NCBI GenBank assembly: GCA_017642935.1
Contig: JAEPOK010000001.1
Coordinates: forward strand, 1,903,899 to 1,967,898
Length of the DNA: 64,000 nt
Origin: Hyphomicrobiales bacterium
Lineage (GTDB): Bacteria; Pseudomonadota; Alphaproteobacteria; Rhizobiales; MH13
Reading direction: 5' to 3'
Part shown: positions 52,568-61,665 of the stretch, piece after piece
Position numbering within the stretch: position 1 is the first letter of the stretch
How the letters are laid out: every line of letters starts with the position of its first letter
Position numbers and translations under genes: made by a program
Notes under the pieces: generated by a model
The model's input: only the letters and a program-made list of their open reading frames with translations
What the model was told of the DNA's origin: nothing
The model's database searches: none

Positions 52568-53307
52568 AGACACCGGCCGCCCCAATGAGCCTTTCGGATA
52601 GGTGGTCCAGGCCTTGAGATGGCTCGCCAGGAGGGACTGGGTCGGCGCTGGGCGCATTTAAGAGGACCCGGCCTGCGCCTTGCCTTGATCCAGGTCAGCC
52701 TTTTCCCCGCGGATGCATCAACGCCAGTCGGCGAGATGATCTCCGGCGCCCAATGAATGGACCGCACACGAGCAAGCGAGGCAGGAGGAGCCTACGGCGA
52801 CACCAGGATCGATCGAATACGCGGGAAATCGCTGGCTGTGCTGCCAGACTGTATCAAACCCTGCTGTTTTCGGGTTTCTCTGAATCTGGGCCATAAATCG
52901 CTGTTTCTCACGGATCAAAAACACTCCTGTCGCTCAATTCTTGAGTGAATTCAGCGCGACACACATAAGTACGGTATGCGACTGAGCGAGAATGCGTTGC
53001 CGCCAAAGGGTGTCGCATTGCGTTCAAGCGGGATACCACTGTCGGGATGTGGGATGGGATTGAGCATTGACGGCAAAAAGCAACCTAAGGATGGGATCAT
53101 AGTATTGATGGCAAAACATGGTTGCGGTTCGGTACGGCCTCGTTGCGCTTGATCGGGATAGGAGACACTCATGCCCGCAGACGGCGGAAAGCGGGCATTC
53201 GCGTTCTCTGCAAGCCCGCGCTAGGATGCGGCATGCCCATCATGCAAGGTCACTTTCAGCCGACCAATTTTAGATATCGATCAGACACGGGGAGACTTCG
53301 AATTGTA
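52568..53307. other. gene-free stretch between the catabolic island and remnants
   Basis: About 740 bp with no convincing gene. A minus-strand run near 52800-52920 (MAQIQRNPKTAGFDTVWQHSQRF) has a transposase-like flavour but is broken. The 200 bp upstream of the sigma54 element could hold an activator site. I could not define one. Confidence 0.35.
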
Positions 53308-53754
53308 GTGAGAATACTCTTGAGATCGACACGCCTTACTCTGCATATGGTAGTTGGACTATTTGCCATAGCTTTTCCGACCCAGTTAAAAGACGCTGTT
53401 GCCAGTGAAACGGATGAATTGACCGCAGCCGTCATCCTGTTGCGCGAACACGGCCTTGAAGGTTTGCTTGTCAGAATGGCAGCGGAGGGCCAAGCACCGA
53501 GGCAGCTAGACGACATCACGCTACTTAATAGCATTGAGGCGTCCGGTTCCGTATTACGTTACGAGTATTCAATCGACACCCAGGAAACATCAATTGGAGA
53601 AGAAGCAGTCACCCATTGGTACGAACGCCAATGCAGTGTTGAAGCCACTATTCCCGTAATTTCTGCTGGAGCAGTCATTCAATCCATCTTCTATAACTCT
53701 AATGCCAAACTCATGGGAACGATATCGGTGGATGCTGAGGTGTGCGGATTTTGA
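53308..53754 (+). CDS. small secreted hypothetical protein
   Basis: About 148 aa. From GTG 53308 the protein starts MRILLRSTRLTLHMVVGLFA..., a positively charged then hydrophobic stretch that looks like a Sec signal peptide, with a possible cleavage after DAVA. The mature part (SETDELTAAVILLREHGLEGLL...) matches no family I know. GGGGAG lies 13 nt upstream, a long spacing. ATG 53347 is an alternative start. It is more AT-rich than the neighbours and sits amid plasmid-type debris. Confidence 0.4.
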   Translation: MRILLRSTRLTLHMVVGLFAIAFPTQLKDAVASETDELTAAVILLREHGLEGLLVRMAAEGQAPRQLDDITLLNSIEASGSVLRYEYSIDTQETSIGEEAVTHWYERQCSVEATIPVISAGAVIQSIFYNSNAKLMGTISVDAEVCGF

Positions 53755-53958
53755 AACGGGACCGACCGTCCGCGTCCGGGCACGCTCGGCGCGGCCCTTC
53801 ACCGGGTCGTAGAGCTCCGACAGCGACAGATACTTCTCATCATCCTGCCGCGAAAACCACTCCGAGGATACGCGGCCATAGTGGCCGCCTCGCGACAAAT
53901 CCACTTTGTAGTCACCGCTTGCGTTGCGCCGGCCCTTCAGAATCTCAACATTCGTCAT
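53740..53958 (-). pseudogene. N-terminal fragment of a plasmid-type DUF932/DUF945 protein
   Basis: From ATG 53958 the minus strand reads GGHYGRVSSEWFSRQDDEKY, then LSLSELYDPVKGRAERARTR, the conserved N-terminus of the DUF932/DUF945 proteins common on alphaproteobacterial plasmids and integrative elements. After about 70 residues the frame runs into the opposite-strand hypothetical gene and the rest of the family is missing. It is a remnant marking a past plasmid or element insertion. Confidence 0.6.
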
Positions 53959-54558
53959 GGGATCATCTCTGCGACGGGCGGCCGAGAGCATCTCTCTCGA
54001 CTGCAATCCCGTCAACGGAACGACTGCCGGACTCTCACCATTTGGATGCAACGGAGGACCGAAAGCGTGATCCGTCAGCGTAACTCGGGTGAGAACCTGC
54101 TCGTTCGAAGAATCAGTCAAAGAGAGAGCGGCATGCTGACGCAGCAAAATACAGGCCATAGCTTGATGCCAAGTGCTTCCACGAGCACAAAAGCAGTGTT
54201 CAGTCCGCCGGTGCGCCGACCTGAAAATATATTGCAAATCAACAGATTAGTTTGGTTACGGGGGCCGCAACCACCGAAAACCACACTGGTTGTTGGTTGC
54301 AGTGTAGTCGGCCAGTGCAAGTGGGCGCATGTGATCGCAAACAGCAGGGTTTGTGCTAATTCAGCTGAGGCGCAATTGAGGCTTCTGGGCAAGCTTTGGG
54401 CAAGAATCGTGTGACTGGTGAATCCCCATAGCAGTCGTGAGGAGTGTTTCGGCAGATGGCCGACCGGGGCAGGGAGCGGACGCTGGATACCCAATAACCA
54501 GACGTAGGTTGCTGCCATCGATGTCAGCTGCCCAGAGACCTAACTCAGAAGCTCATGC
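53959..54558. other. gene-free stretch with no recognised function
   Basis: About 600 bp. Several short frames are open but none has family features. Sequence near 54270-54310 contains repeated GTTG motifs. I see no terminator, tRNA or intact insertion-sequence end. Confidence 0.3.
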
Positions 54559-55341
54559 TTACCAGCTGGTTCGGACCAAGCCGCCAAGGCCCATGTTGTA
54601 CAATCGAGCCTTCCAAAGATAGTCAGTTCTCCAAGCTGGTCTCAGCTCGACCACACCTTCCGGTTCCTCGCCGGTTTCGATTCGATTGCGCACGTATTGA
54701 TCGAAACTCTCGTAGCTGTCCAAACCGGCATCTCGCGTACGTGTATCACTTACGTGGCCAACATCACGCCAACGATAGATATAGAAAAGTTCTGAGGGTA
54801 AGAGGTCAGAAGGACTGCTACCAAACTCGGTCCGCAGGCGCTTCTCGAAAATGGTGTCTTCACCGACATTGGTAGAAGGATATCCGCCGACGTTCTCCCA
54901 AAGGGCCTTTTCATACATTGACTGGGCGTGGAATAGATTCTCTTGAATTCCAATGATCTGATCCTGCTGCAGGAAAAAGGCTGAACGGGGCTTGAAGAAA
55001 CCGTCTTTCAATCGCGCATGAGACGTAGACAGGCGTGACGGCAAGTAGATGTCGTCATCATCCCATGGTGCCAGCACGTCGAAACGGGCAAGCTCAACCA
55101 TCGCGTTACATTTTTCGCCCAGCGTCGGACACCTTTTGGTAACATTCACAATGGTCACGTCTGGATGGGAGAAACGGAGCTCCTGGGCGTCCAAGTCATT
55201 CAAGATGATCAGCTCTTTGGGACCTGGAAAATCCTGGAACAGAAACGACTGGATAGACTCTTCAAGCAGGCTTGTACGCCCATAAGTCCGGCAGAGGCAG
55301 CTTATGCCGATAGGTTGGACGCTTGCGTTCAATACGCTCAC
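54559..55341 (-). CDS. glycosyltransferase family 2
   Basis: A 260-aa GT-A protein: ISCLCRTYGRTSLLEESIQSFL near residue 12, ELIILNDLDAQEL, FDVLAPWDDDDIYLPSRL (DDDD metal site) near 95, and a catalytic-base region NVGEDTIFEKRL near 160. GTG 55341 lacks a strong ribosome site. It is divergent, by 88 bp, from the HprK-like/GT2 fusion gene, which carries a second GT2 domain, so the two may share a pathway. Acceptor and donor unknown. Confidence 0.75.
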   Translation of the reverse strand: MSVLNASVQPIGISCLCRTYGRTSLLEESIQSFLFQDFPGPKELIILNDLDAQELRFSHPDVTIVNVTKRCPTLGEKCNAMVELARFDVLAPWDDDDIYLPSRLSTSHARLKDGFFKPRSAFFLQQDQIIGIQENLFHAQSMYEKALWENVGGYPSTNVGEDTIFEKRLRTEFGSSPSDLLPSELFYIYRWRDVGHVSDTRTRDAGLDSYESFDQYVRNRIETGEEPEGVVELRPAWRTDYLWKARLYNMGLGGLVRTSW

Positions 55342-55429
55342 CGTTTGACCGGAGTGTTAATTGTGGTGCACCGCGCGTTGCAGCATTACGGTTGAAGCAG
55401 CCTTCAGCAAGCCTTGTAAAGGATGATCC

Positions 55430-57247
55430 TTGATAGATGTGCAAATGGAACGCCTCATCATTTCAATTGGCAAGGAAGCCGCAGATGTGCAGTGCCCAAA
55501 ACCCGTGGCGGAGATCTTGCGGAAGATTTACGGACCATGGGATTCTCCGGTTGGACATGCATCGCATTCAGTTTTGGTTGAGCTTTCCGAAATTTACGGT
55601 CAACCGACTTTCACCTTGTTCGACAGTCTAGGGACATTGGCCTCTGGGCTTAGTGAGGCCGATGTTCTTTCACAGTGTGTTGCTTCACTCACAAGAGTTG
55701 CGACCCAGGGTGAGACCAAAGAGCTGGCCATCCACGCCGATACGTTGATTCAGGATGGGGTTGCGCTTCTGGTCGCGGATACGGGGAAGCCCGGGCGCGC
55801 TATGGCAACAGCGTGGCTCGCAGGTCGGTCGTTCGACTATGCTGGCTCAGACTGGACCCTATACGCGCCCGACACCAATCGGCTGCAAACTCAACAGAGC
55901 GCTGTTGTGCTGGATGCTTGGGCATCTAGGAACTCGTCCAAGTTTCCCATCCTGAAAGCTCGGGAACTGCATGGGTCGGTGAGCCAAAGGCTGATCCTGC
56001 TCGATGCGGAGCGCCCCACCCACAGCTTGTCGCCCGCATTGATCCTATTTCCTTTCTTTGAGAATGGGGCTGATTTACGAGCTGCTATTGTCGATCCTGA
56101 TGAAGCAGCAGTTCTGTTGAGTGGATGCCTACTGAACGCAGCCCAACTTGACGGCGGTGGCTTTGATATGGCCGTGGCGATGGCTGCTGATATTCCCCTC
56201 GTTTCATTAAAATTTGGAGCGCCAGATCAGCTCGACCGGACCATCGATCTGATCGATGCGCTGGTGGGCAGCGGTTTGCCGGCGCCCAAACTGTCAGGCT
56301 TGGTAAAAGCGGTCGCGGCTGTGGGTGGCGCGCCGACCAGAGCTGTCTCCCCTGCTCCAAAGCCAACACCGGCCCATGGCAAGAAGCGCCTGACGATTGG
56401 GATGGCCACCTTTGATGACTATGACGGCGTGTATTTCACGCTTCAGTCTTTGAGGCTGCACCATCCCGAGGTGATGGACCAGACAGAAATCCTGGTGATT
56501 GACAACAACCCCACCGGACCATGCGCTGAAGCGCTCAAAAAGTTTGAGAAACGGATTTCTAACTACAGATATCTACCGTTTGGCGACACTACCGGACCAT
56601 CTGCATCCAAGGCGAAAATCTTTGACGAAGCGACGGGCGACTTTGTTCTCGTGATCGATTGCCATGTGCTACTTGCCCCCCGATCCCTCGCTCGCCTTGA
56701 TCAATACTTCCGAGAAAACCCCGACACTATCGATCTCCTTCAGGGTCCTCTGATCAGAGACAACCTTTCCTCGATCTACACGCACTGGGATCCCATCTGG
56801 CGTGGGGGCATGTTTGGCACCTGGGCTGAGGATGATCGAGGAAAGGACCCCGACGCAGAGCCCTTTGACATTCCTATGCAGGGGGCTGCTTTGTTTGCGT
56901 GTCGTCGGGATGCTTGGCCGTGCTTCAATCCACTGTTTCGAGGATTTGGCGGTGAGGAAGGCTATCTTCATGAGAAGGTTCGGCAGAACGGTGGACGGAC
57001 TCTGTGCCTGCCTTTCCTGCGATGGGTTCATCGCTTCGGTCGACCGATGGGGGTTCCTTATCCGCTTGTCTGGGAAGATCGAATTCGCAATTATCTTATT
57101 GGGCACAAGGAGTTGGGCCTCTCCATCGATCCGATCATTGAACACTTCAACGACATAATTGGTGAACAGGCAGTGCGGGACGTTGTGAGGTCCGTGAACG
57201 AAGAGCTCGCGGTTCAAACCGGCGATGAGATCGCGGTGCGTGAATGA
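55430..57247 (+). CDS. HprK-like domain fused to a glycosyltransferase family 2 domain
   Basis: A 605-aa two-part protein. Residues 1-300 follow the layout of HprK-related kinases (LAIHADTLIQDGVALLVADTGKPGRAMATAWLAGRSFDYAG at the P-loop position, then ALILFPFFENGADLRAAIVDPDEAAVLLSG and AADIPLVSLKFGAPDQLDRTIDLIDAL), but the Walker A Gly-Lys-Ser/Thr is lost. Residues 320-605 are a GT2 domain (LTIGMATFDDYDGVYFTLQSL, ILVIDNNPTG, FVLVIDCHVLL, a GGMFGTW turn and GGEEGYLHEKV). The start overlaps nothing upstream. The downstream adenylating enzyme overlaps by four bases. Function unknown. Confidence 0.6.
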   Translation: MIDVQMERLIISIGKEAADVQCPKPVAEILRKIYGPWDSPVGHASHSVLVELSEIYGQPTFTLFDSLGTLASGLSEADVLSQCVASLTRVATQGETKELAIHADTLIQDGVALLVADTGKPGRAMATAWLAGRSFDYAGSDWTLYAPDTNRLQTQQSAVVLDAWASRNSSKFPILKARELHGSVSQRLILLDAERPTHSLSPALILFPFFENGADLRAAIVDPDEAAVLLSGCLLNAAQLDGGGFDMAVAMAADIPLVSLKFGAPDQLDRTIDLIDALVGSGLPAPKLSGLVKAVAAVGGAPTRAVSPAPKPTPAHGKKRLTIGMATFDDYDGVYFTLQSLRLHHPEVMDQTEILVIDNNPTGPCAEALKKFEKRISNYRYLPFGDTTGPSASKAKIFDEATGDFVLVIDCHVLLAPRSLARLDQYFRENPDTIDLLQGPLIRDNLSSIYTHWDPIWRGGMFGTWAEDDRGKDPDAEPFDIPMQGAALFACRRDAWPCFNPLFRGFGGEEGYLHEKVRQNGGRTLCLPFLRWVHRFGRPMGVPYPLVWEDRIRNYLIGHKELGLSIDPIIEHFNDIIGEQAVRDVVRSVNEELAVQTGDEIAVRE

Positions 57248-58566
57248 ACCACGACGAGATTATGCGCGGCTTTTGCAACGTTCTTGATAGTTGTGAGACG
57301 CGCTCGCGCGACGAGCTCCACGCTCAACACATCATCATGCTTGAGCGCCTGTGTCGTCATGCTTGGGAAACGACGCCCTTCTACGAAGAGCGTCTCAAAC
57401 CGCTGTTCGATGCAGGTGGCGCGTTTCGTCTTGAAGCCTGGAGAGATGTGCCACCCCTTACGCGGGGGGAGCTGCTGGAAGAGTTCGAAGCCTTGCGAAG
57501 CACCGACGTGCCCAAGAATTTTGGTGGTTTGCTCATCGCGGAAACGTCGGGTTCGACGGGCCAACCCGTGCGCACCCTGTGGACCGATACACAGCAGATC
57601 GCGACGCAGTGTGTCATTCGTCGATTTGACCAATGGAACGCCAGCGAGCCGGACGGCCTAATGGTTACCATTTCCGCGCGTCCGATTTCCAGCGGGCCAA
57701 CGGAGTTTGAGGACGAGTATTGGGCACCCGTTTACAAGGCACTCGACGAACCTGGCAAGCATATCAACATCAACGCCCAGTTGCCGACGGATCACCTTTG
57801 GAAAAGGCTTGAAGAGATCAAGCCGCAGCATCTCAAAATCCGGCCGCAGCAGCTGCTGGCCATCGCCAACATCTACCTAAGCCGCGGTATTCGGCCCAGC
57901 TTCGAGCTGGCGACGCTTCGCGTTTATGGCGAGCCTCGAAGTAAGAGCGTTGACGAAGTTATTGCTAAGGTTTTCGGTACGCGCCCTCTCTCCAACTACT
58001 CCGCGGAAGAAGTGGGTCATATCGCACTTGAGTGCCCGGATTGCGGACGGTTCCATGTTGTCGATGAAGTCACGCATGTGGACGTGGTTGATGATGCCAG
58101 CCAGCCGGTGGTTTATGGCGGAATCGGCCGAATTCTCACCACACCGCTTTACAGCTATGCCATGCCCCTTATCCGCTACGAACTTGGTGATGACGTTAGA
58201 TTGGGTAAGCCGGACTGCTACCGATCGCAGAGCGTCAACCTAACTGAAATCACCGGACGCCGTGCTGACCTTTTTCACCATCCTGATGGCGGATTGTTTC
58301 GGCCCACAGCGCAGGTGCTGACCAAGACAAGTTATCTGCTTGGCGCTGCGGCAATCCAAATCGTTCAGCGAGAACCAAGACGATTCCTCGTCCGTTATCA
58401 GGCAGATGATGTCCCTGGCATTGACGCGCTAAAGAGTGCCGTTTCACAGGTGCAGGACGCCTTTGGATTCCGTGCAGACGTGTCTTTGGAGCGCGTGACA
58501 GAAATCCCCGCTATGGCCAACGGCAAGCGGAAAGTCTTTGTGAGCGAGGTCCAGGATCCTGCCTAG
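57244..58566 (+). CDS. PaaK/CapK-like AMP-forming adenylating enzyme
   Basis: A 440-aa member of the phenylacetate-CoA ligase-like branch. FYEERLKPLFDAGG, LTRGELLEE, AETSGSTGQPVRTLWTD (the SGSTG AMP-binding loop) near residue 99, RVYGEPRSKS, YSAEEVGHIALECPD near 258, PLIRYELGDDVRLG near 317 and the C-terminal NGKRKVFVSE Lys are present. It would activate a carboxylate as AMP ester. Coupling (4-bp overlap) to the HprK-like/GT2 fusion suggests that the activated acyl group is attached to a glycan or peptide made by that protein. Confidence 0.8.
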   Translation: MNHDEIMRGFCNVLDSCETRSRDELHAQHIIMLERLCRHAWETTPFYEERLKPLFDAGGAFRLEAWRDVPPLTRGELLEEFEALRSTDVPKNFGGLLIAETSGSTGQPVRTLWTDTQQIATQCVIRRFDQWNASEPDGLMVTISARPISSGPTEFEDEYWAPVYKALDEPGKHININAQLPTDHLWKRLEEIKPQHLKIRPQQLLAIANIYLSRGIRPSFELATLRVYGEPRSKSVDEVIAKVFGTRPLSNYSAEEVGHIALECPDCGRFHVVDEVTHVDVVDDASQPVVYGGIGRILTTPLYSYAMPLIRYELGDDVRLGKPDCYRSQSVNLTEITGRRADLFHHPDGGLFRPTAQVLTKTSYLLGAAAIQIVQREPRRFLVRYQADDVPGIDALKSAVSQVQDAFGFRADVSLERVTEIPAMANGKRKVFVSEVQDPA

Positions 58567-58595
58567 GCGCACCGGCGCGACGCCCAGCTCTTAGC

Positions 58596-59423
58596 TCACT
58601 CTGAGGTGCTAGCGCTAGCAGTTGTGGATGGTGCAACGGCTCCTGCAGCCGGTGCCGCAACGGTTGCTTCAAACAGAAAATCCAGCGACGGATTGTTTGG
58701 ATCATCCTCACGGTGACGGCCGACCAGTGTGTTCGGTCGCCCAAGGTAGAGGCGCAGCCCACCCCAGATTTCGGCATTGTCTTCGCCAAAGCGGCCTTCA
58801 GCAAACACACCCAATGCGTGCCGCGCGCCATTCGGGGTGAACTGATACTCGGCGCCAACCGCCCCTGTGAGGTCTTCCTGGATATAGCGAACGCCCGCGT
58901 AAAGGCGAAGATCATCCATCGGATAGTAGGCAAGGTTGGTTATGGTGAAGACACCATCCTCGACGTCATCACCACCCTCCAGACCAACAATTGTCTCGAA
59001 GCTGAACTGCCCAAAATAGGCTGCTGCTTCCAGACCGCCAGCGAAGTGTGTGTAGTCATTGTTGTTGACGTCGACACTCGTCAAAGCGCCATAGACGCCC
59101 AACAGGCCGACTGATGGGTCGCGCCAGAACAGATGAGCGCCAGCACCAAAGAGGCCACCGTCATCGCCGAGCCCGGCAAGCCCATCAAGCTGAAAACCAG
59201 TTTGGTGGGTGACCGGGAAGGAGATCGAACCTTCTACAAAGCCCGCACCAAAATCTTCGAACGCGCCGCCGCCAATGGCAAACTTTGCGTTCAATTCCGA
59301 AACAGCAGGCAGCGTCGGATCAATGCCAGTGATTAAAAAATCTGATGCCGCTGCGGCGTTCACACCGAACGCACACACAATGATTGCCGTCCAGGATGCA
59401 CTGGACTTCAGTTCATACGCCAT
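58596..59423 (-). CDS. outer-membrane beta-barrel-like protein
   Basis: About 275 aa. MAYELKSSASWTAIIVCAFG...AAAASDF is a Sec signal peptide. The mature part alternates amphipathic strands rich in Gly, Asn and aromatic residues (FVEGSISFPVTHQTGFQLDG, LYAGVRYIQEDLTGAVGAEYQF, IWGGLRLYLGR), as in small barrels. The C-terminus is Ala/Ser/Thr-rich (AAPAAGAVAPSTTASASTSE) instead of the usual aromatic end. ATG 59423 is chosen for the signal peptide. It is flanked by the PaaK-like gene (convergent) and the Tct operon. Function unknown. Confidence 0.6.
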   Translation of the reverse strand: MAYELKSSASWTAIIVCAFGVNAAAASDFLITGIDPTLPAVSELNAKFAIGGGAFEDFGAGFVEGSISFPVTHQTGFQLDGLAGLGDDGGLFGAGAHLFWRDPSVGLLGVYGALTSVDVNNNDYTHFAGGLEAAAYFGQFSFETIVGLEGGDDVEDGVFTITNLAYYPMDDLRLYAGVRYIQEDLTGAVGAEYQFTPNGARHALGVFAEGRFGEDNAEIWGGLRLYLGRPNTLVGRHREDDPNNPSLDFLFEATVAAPAAGAVAPSTTASASTSE

Positions 59424-59659
59424 ACCAACACCCGAAAAAAGCAGGCCGTCTCGCGGCCTTTGCATTTCCTTTACGGAATATTAACACTGCCATTGAAGCG
59501 GCGGCAATGCTTGGTGGTGCAGGGATTGCAGGCGCCGTCCGATTCCTTGGGCACAGTTGCCAACCCGCCACACGTTTTCATTCTTTGGGCCTTAATCTGG
59601 CGTCAGACAGTCCCTGGAGTGGAGGCAAGTCGATTATTCGTGGCCTGTCCGGCTGGACG

Positions 59660-61159
59660 TCACTGCGGCCCAGCCTTGTTGCCTTCGTTGCGACGGCTTA
59701 GATACTGAAGGACCCCGAAGAAGCGCGGCAAGAGCAGCGCCGCAAGCGCCCCCAGCAGTAGAATGGCTGTCAGCGGTTGGGTGATGAGCGCGCCAAAATC
59801 GTCGCCGTTCATGAGGAGAGCACGACGGAGCGAAACCTCAATTATCGGCCCAAGTATCATGCCCAGGAGTAGTGGCACCACGGGAACCGCTAGCGCCTGG
59901 AAAACAACGCCGATTGCCGCGAACACGAACATGACCGCCAGCGTGTCGAGCCCCCCGACCGCGATCGCGCCTGTTATGCTGATGGTGAGGATGCCGGTGG
60001 CCAGCAGCGGGTAGGGAAGCCGTGCCATCTGTGCCAGGAGCCGCACAAAAAAGAAGGCCAGCACGACAAACATGATATTGGCGAACAGGACCGACCACAA
60101 AAGCGTGTCGACCAACTCCGGTCGCTGGACAAACAACAGTGGGCCAGGCTGGAGGTTATGGATGGCGAACGCACCCAAAATGACAGCTGAAGTCGCGCTG
60201 CCGGGGATGCCCAGGGAGAGGAGTGGGATGAGCGCGCCAACGCTCGCAGAGTTATTGGCGGCCTCGGCTGACGCGATGCCTTCCAGCGTACCCTCCTCTT
60301 GCGGGCTGATGCGCCGGTCCAGTTGCTTTTGGATGCTGCAAGCGATGAAGGAAGCGCTCGTTGCTCCAACCCCGGGAAAGATCCCGAGGACCACGCCAAT
60401 CAACCATGACCTGACCAGTACAAAGCGTAGCGCAAAGAACTGGGCCACTGATGGATAGCCAAGCCAACGCAACGACACCTTCGTGGCAGCAGCACCGTCG
60501 TCGCGCTGAATGACCTTCATCACAATTCCTGCAACGCCAAACAGGCCGATGACGGCGGCCACGAAATCAATGCCGTCGGCCAGGCCGTCGGTCCACACAA
60601 AACGGGGGGTCGACGTGATCCGATCGATGCCGATGGTGCCGACAAACAGGCCGATCAAAGAGGCGGCAATGCCTTTGAGGATCGAGCTGCCAAGTGCGGC
60701 CGAAACGCAGGCGAGGCCAAGAATGGCAAGCGCTGCATAGTCCGAAGGTCCGATCAAAATCGCCAACTGTGCGAGGAGTGGGGCGATCATGATCAGAACG
60801 ACCGATGCTGCAATCCCAGCCAGGCCGGAACTCAAAATCGCCGTGCCCAAGGCAAGCTCGGGATCTCCGCGCCGCGTGAACGGGTGTCCTTCGAGTGCGG
60901 TCATTGCGGACTCCGAGGTCCCCGGTACATTGAACAGAATCGCGGTTATGGACCCCGCGAACACGCCGGCACAGTAGACGGCGGCAAAAAAGACGAGCGC
61001 GTTTTCAGCAGCCATCACGTAGGTGATCGGCAGCAGCAGCGCGACGCCGGTGGTGATGTCGAGTCCGGGCAAAGCGCCGATGATGAATCCGACGAGAACG
61101 CCAGCCAGCACGAACACAAGGGCGGACAGGGTGATCGTTGGAAGAAGCGCGTCAATCAT
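59660..61159 (-). CDS. tctA: tripartite tricarboxylate transporter, large permease TctA
   Basis: A 499-aa polytopic protein with twelve or so spans. GFIIGALPGLDITTGVALLLPITYVM near the N-terminus is the TctA signature, NVPGTSESAMTALEGHP near residue 75, GIFPGVGATSASFIACS near 260 and IPLLSLGIPGSATSAVILGAF near 315 are the duplicated PG motifs. It forms the channel with TctB and uses TctC as binding protein. The citrate family name does not fix the substrate here. Confidence 0.9.
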   Translation of the reverse strand: MIDALLPTITLSALVFVLAGVLVGFIIGALPGLDITTGVALLLPITYVMAAENALVFFAAVYCAGVFAGSITAILFNVPGTSESAMTALEGHPFTRRGDPELALGTAILSSGLAGIAASVVLIMIAPLLAQLAILIGPSDYAALAILGLACVSAALGSSILKGIAASLIGLFVGTIGIDRITSTPRFVWTDGLADGIDFVAAVIGLFGVAGIVMKVIQRDDGAAATKVSLRWLGYPSVAQFFALRFVLVRSWLIGVVLGIFPGVGATSASFIACSIQKQLDRRISPQEEGTLEGIASAEAANNSASVGALIPLLSLGIPGSATSAVILGAFAIHNLQPGPLLFVQRPELVDTLLWSVLFANIMFVVLAFFFVRLLAQMARLPYPLLATGILTISITGAIAVGGLDTLAVMFVFAAIGVVFQALAVPVVPLLLGMILGPIIEVSLRRALLMNGDDFGALITQPLTAILLLGALAALLLPRFFGVLQYLSRRNEGNKAGPQ

Positions 61160-61162
61160 TGT

Positions 61163-61660
61163 TCAGTGGATGAGCCGGTTCAGCTCGTAAAACATGCCGC
61201 TGCCGCGTGGCAGCGGCACACCGAGGAGCTCGGAGAAAAAACCGACCGCCAGCGCCGTCATTAAGATTGGCGCCATAAGCAGCCACATCCAGCCGCGCCG
61301 CTCAAAGCCGACGGCCAGAAGCACCGCCTGAAGCATCAGCGTGGGCAGGACGAAACCTGCAAGTTTGAGTGCCTGCCAGTAGGCTGCAAGCAGCGCCAGA
61401 ATGAGGACAAACTGGGCTGTGGCACGCATGCCCGTTGGAGGGAGGTCGGGCCGGGACCTGATGTCGCTGAGGATCAGAAGGCATCCAATCCCCAGACATG
61501 CCCACAAATAGGTTCGCGGAAAGTCGTCGGGGCCGACTGTCTCATTGCGTGATATGCCGCCGGACAACTCGATGCCCTGGGCCGAGGGGAGAAGCGCGCC
61601 TGCAAGCACCACAAGTCCCAAACCGAAGATGCTAGCTGTTGGGACCCGCCTGTTGTTCAT
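61163..61660 (-). CDS. tctB: tripartite tricarboxylate transporter, small permease TctB
   Basis: A 165-aa protein with four hydrophobic segments: FGLGLVVLAGALL, TYLWACLGIGCLLILS, TAQFVLILALLAAYWQALKLAGFVL and WMWLLMAPILMTALAVGFFSE. The layout and position (3 bp before tctA, 5 bp after tctC) fit TctB. It is required for transport with TctA. Confidence 0.85.
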   Translation of the reverse strand: MNNRRVPTASIFGLGLVVLAGALLPSAQGIELSGGISRNETVGPDDFPRTYLWACLGIGCLLILSDIRSRPDLPPTGMRATAQFVLILALLAAYWQALKLAGFVLPTLMLQAVLLAVGFERRGWMWLLMAPILMTALAVGFFSELLGVPLPRGSGMFYELNRLIH

Positions 61661-61665
61661 AAGCT

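Noticed and set aside
58608..58621. Perfect 14-bp palindrome TGCTAGCGCTAGCA
   Set aside because: It lies inside the coding end of the outer-membrane protein gene (Ser-Ala-Ser repeats), so codon repetition explains it.
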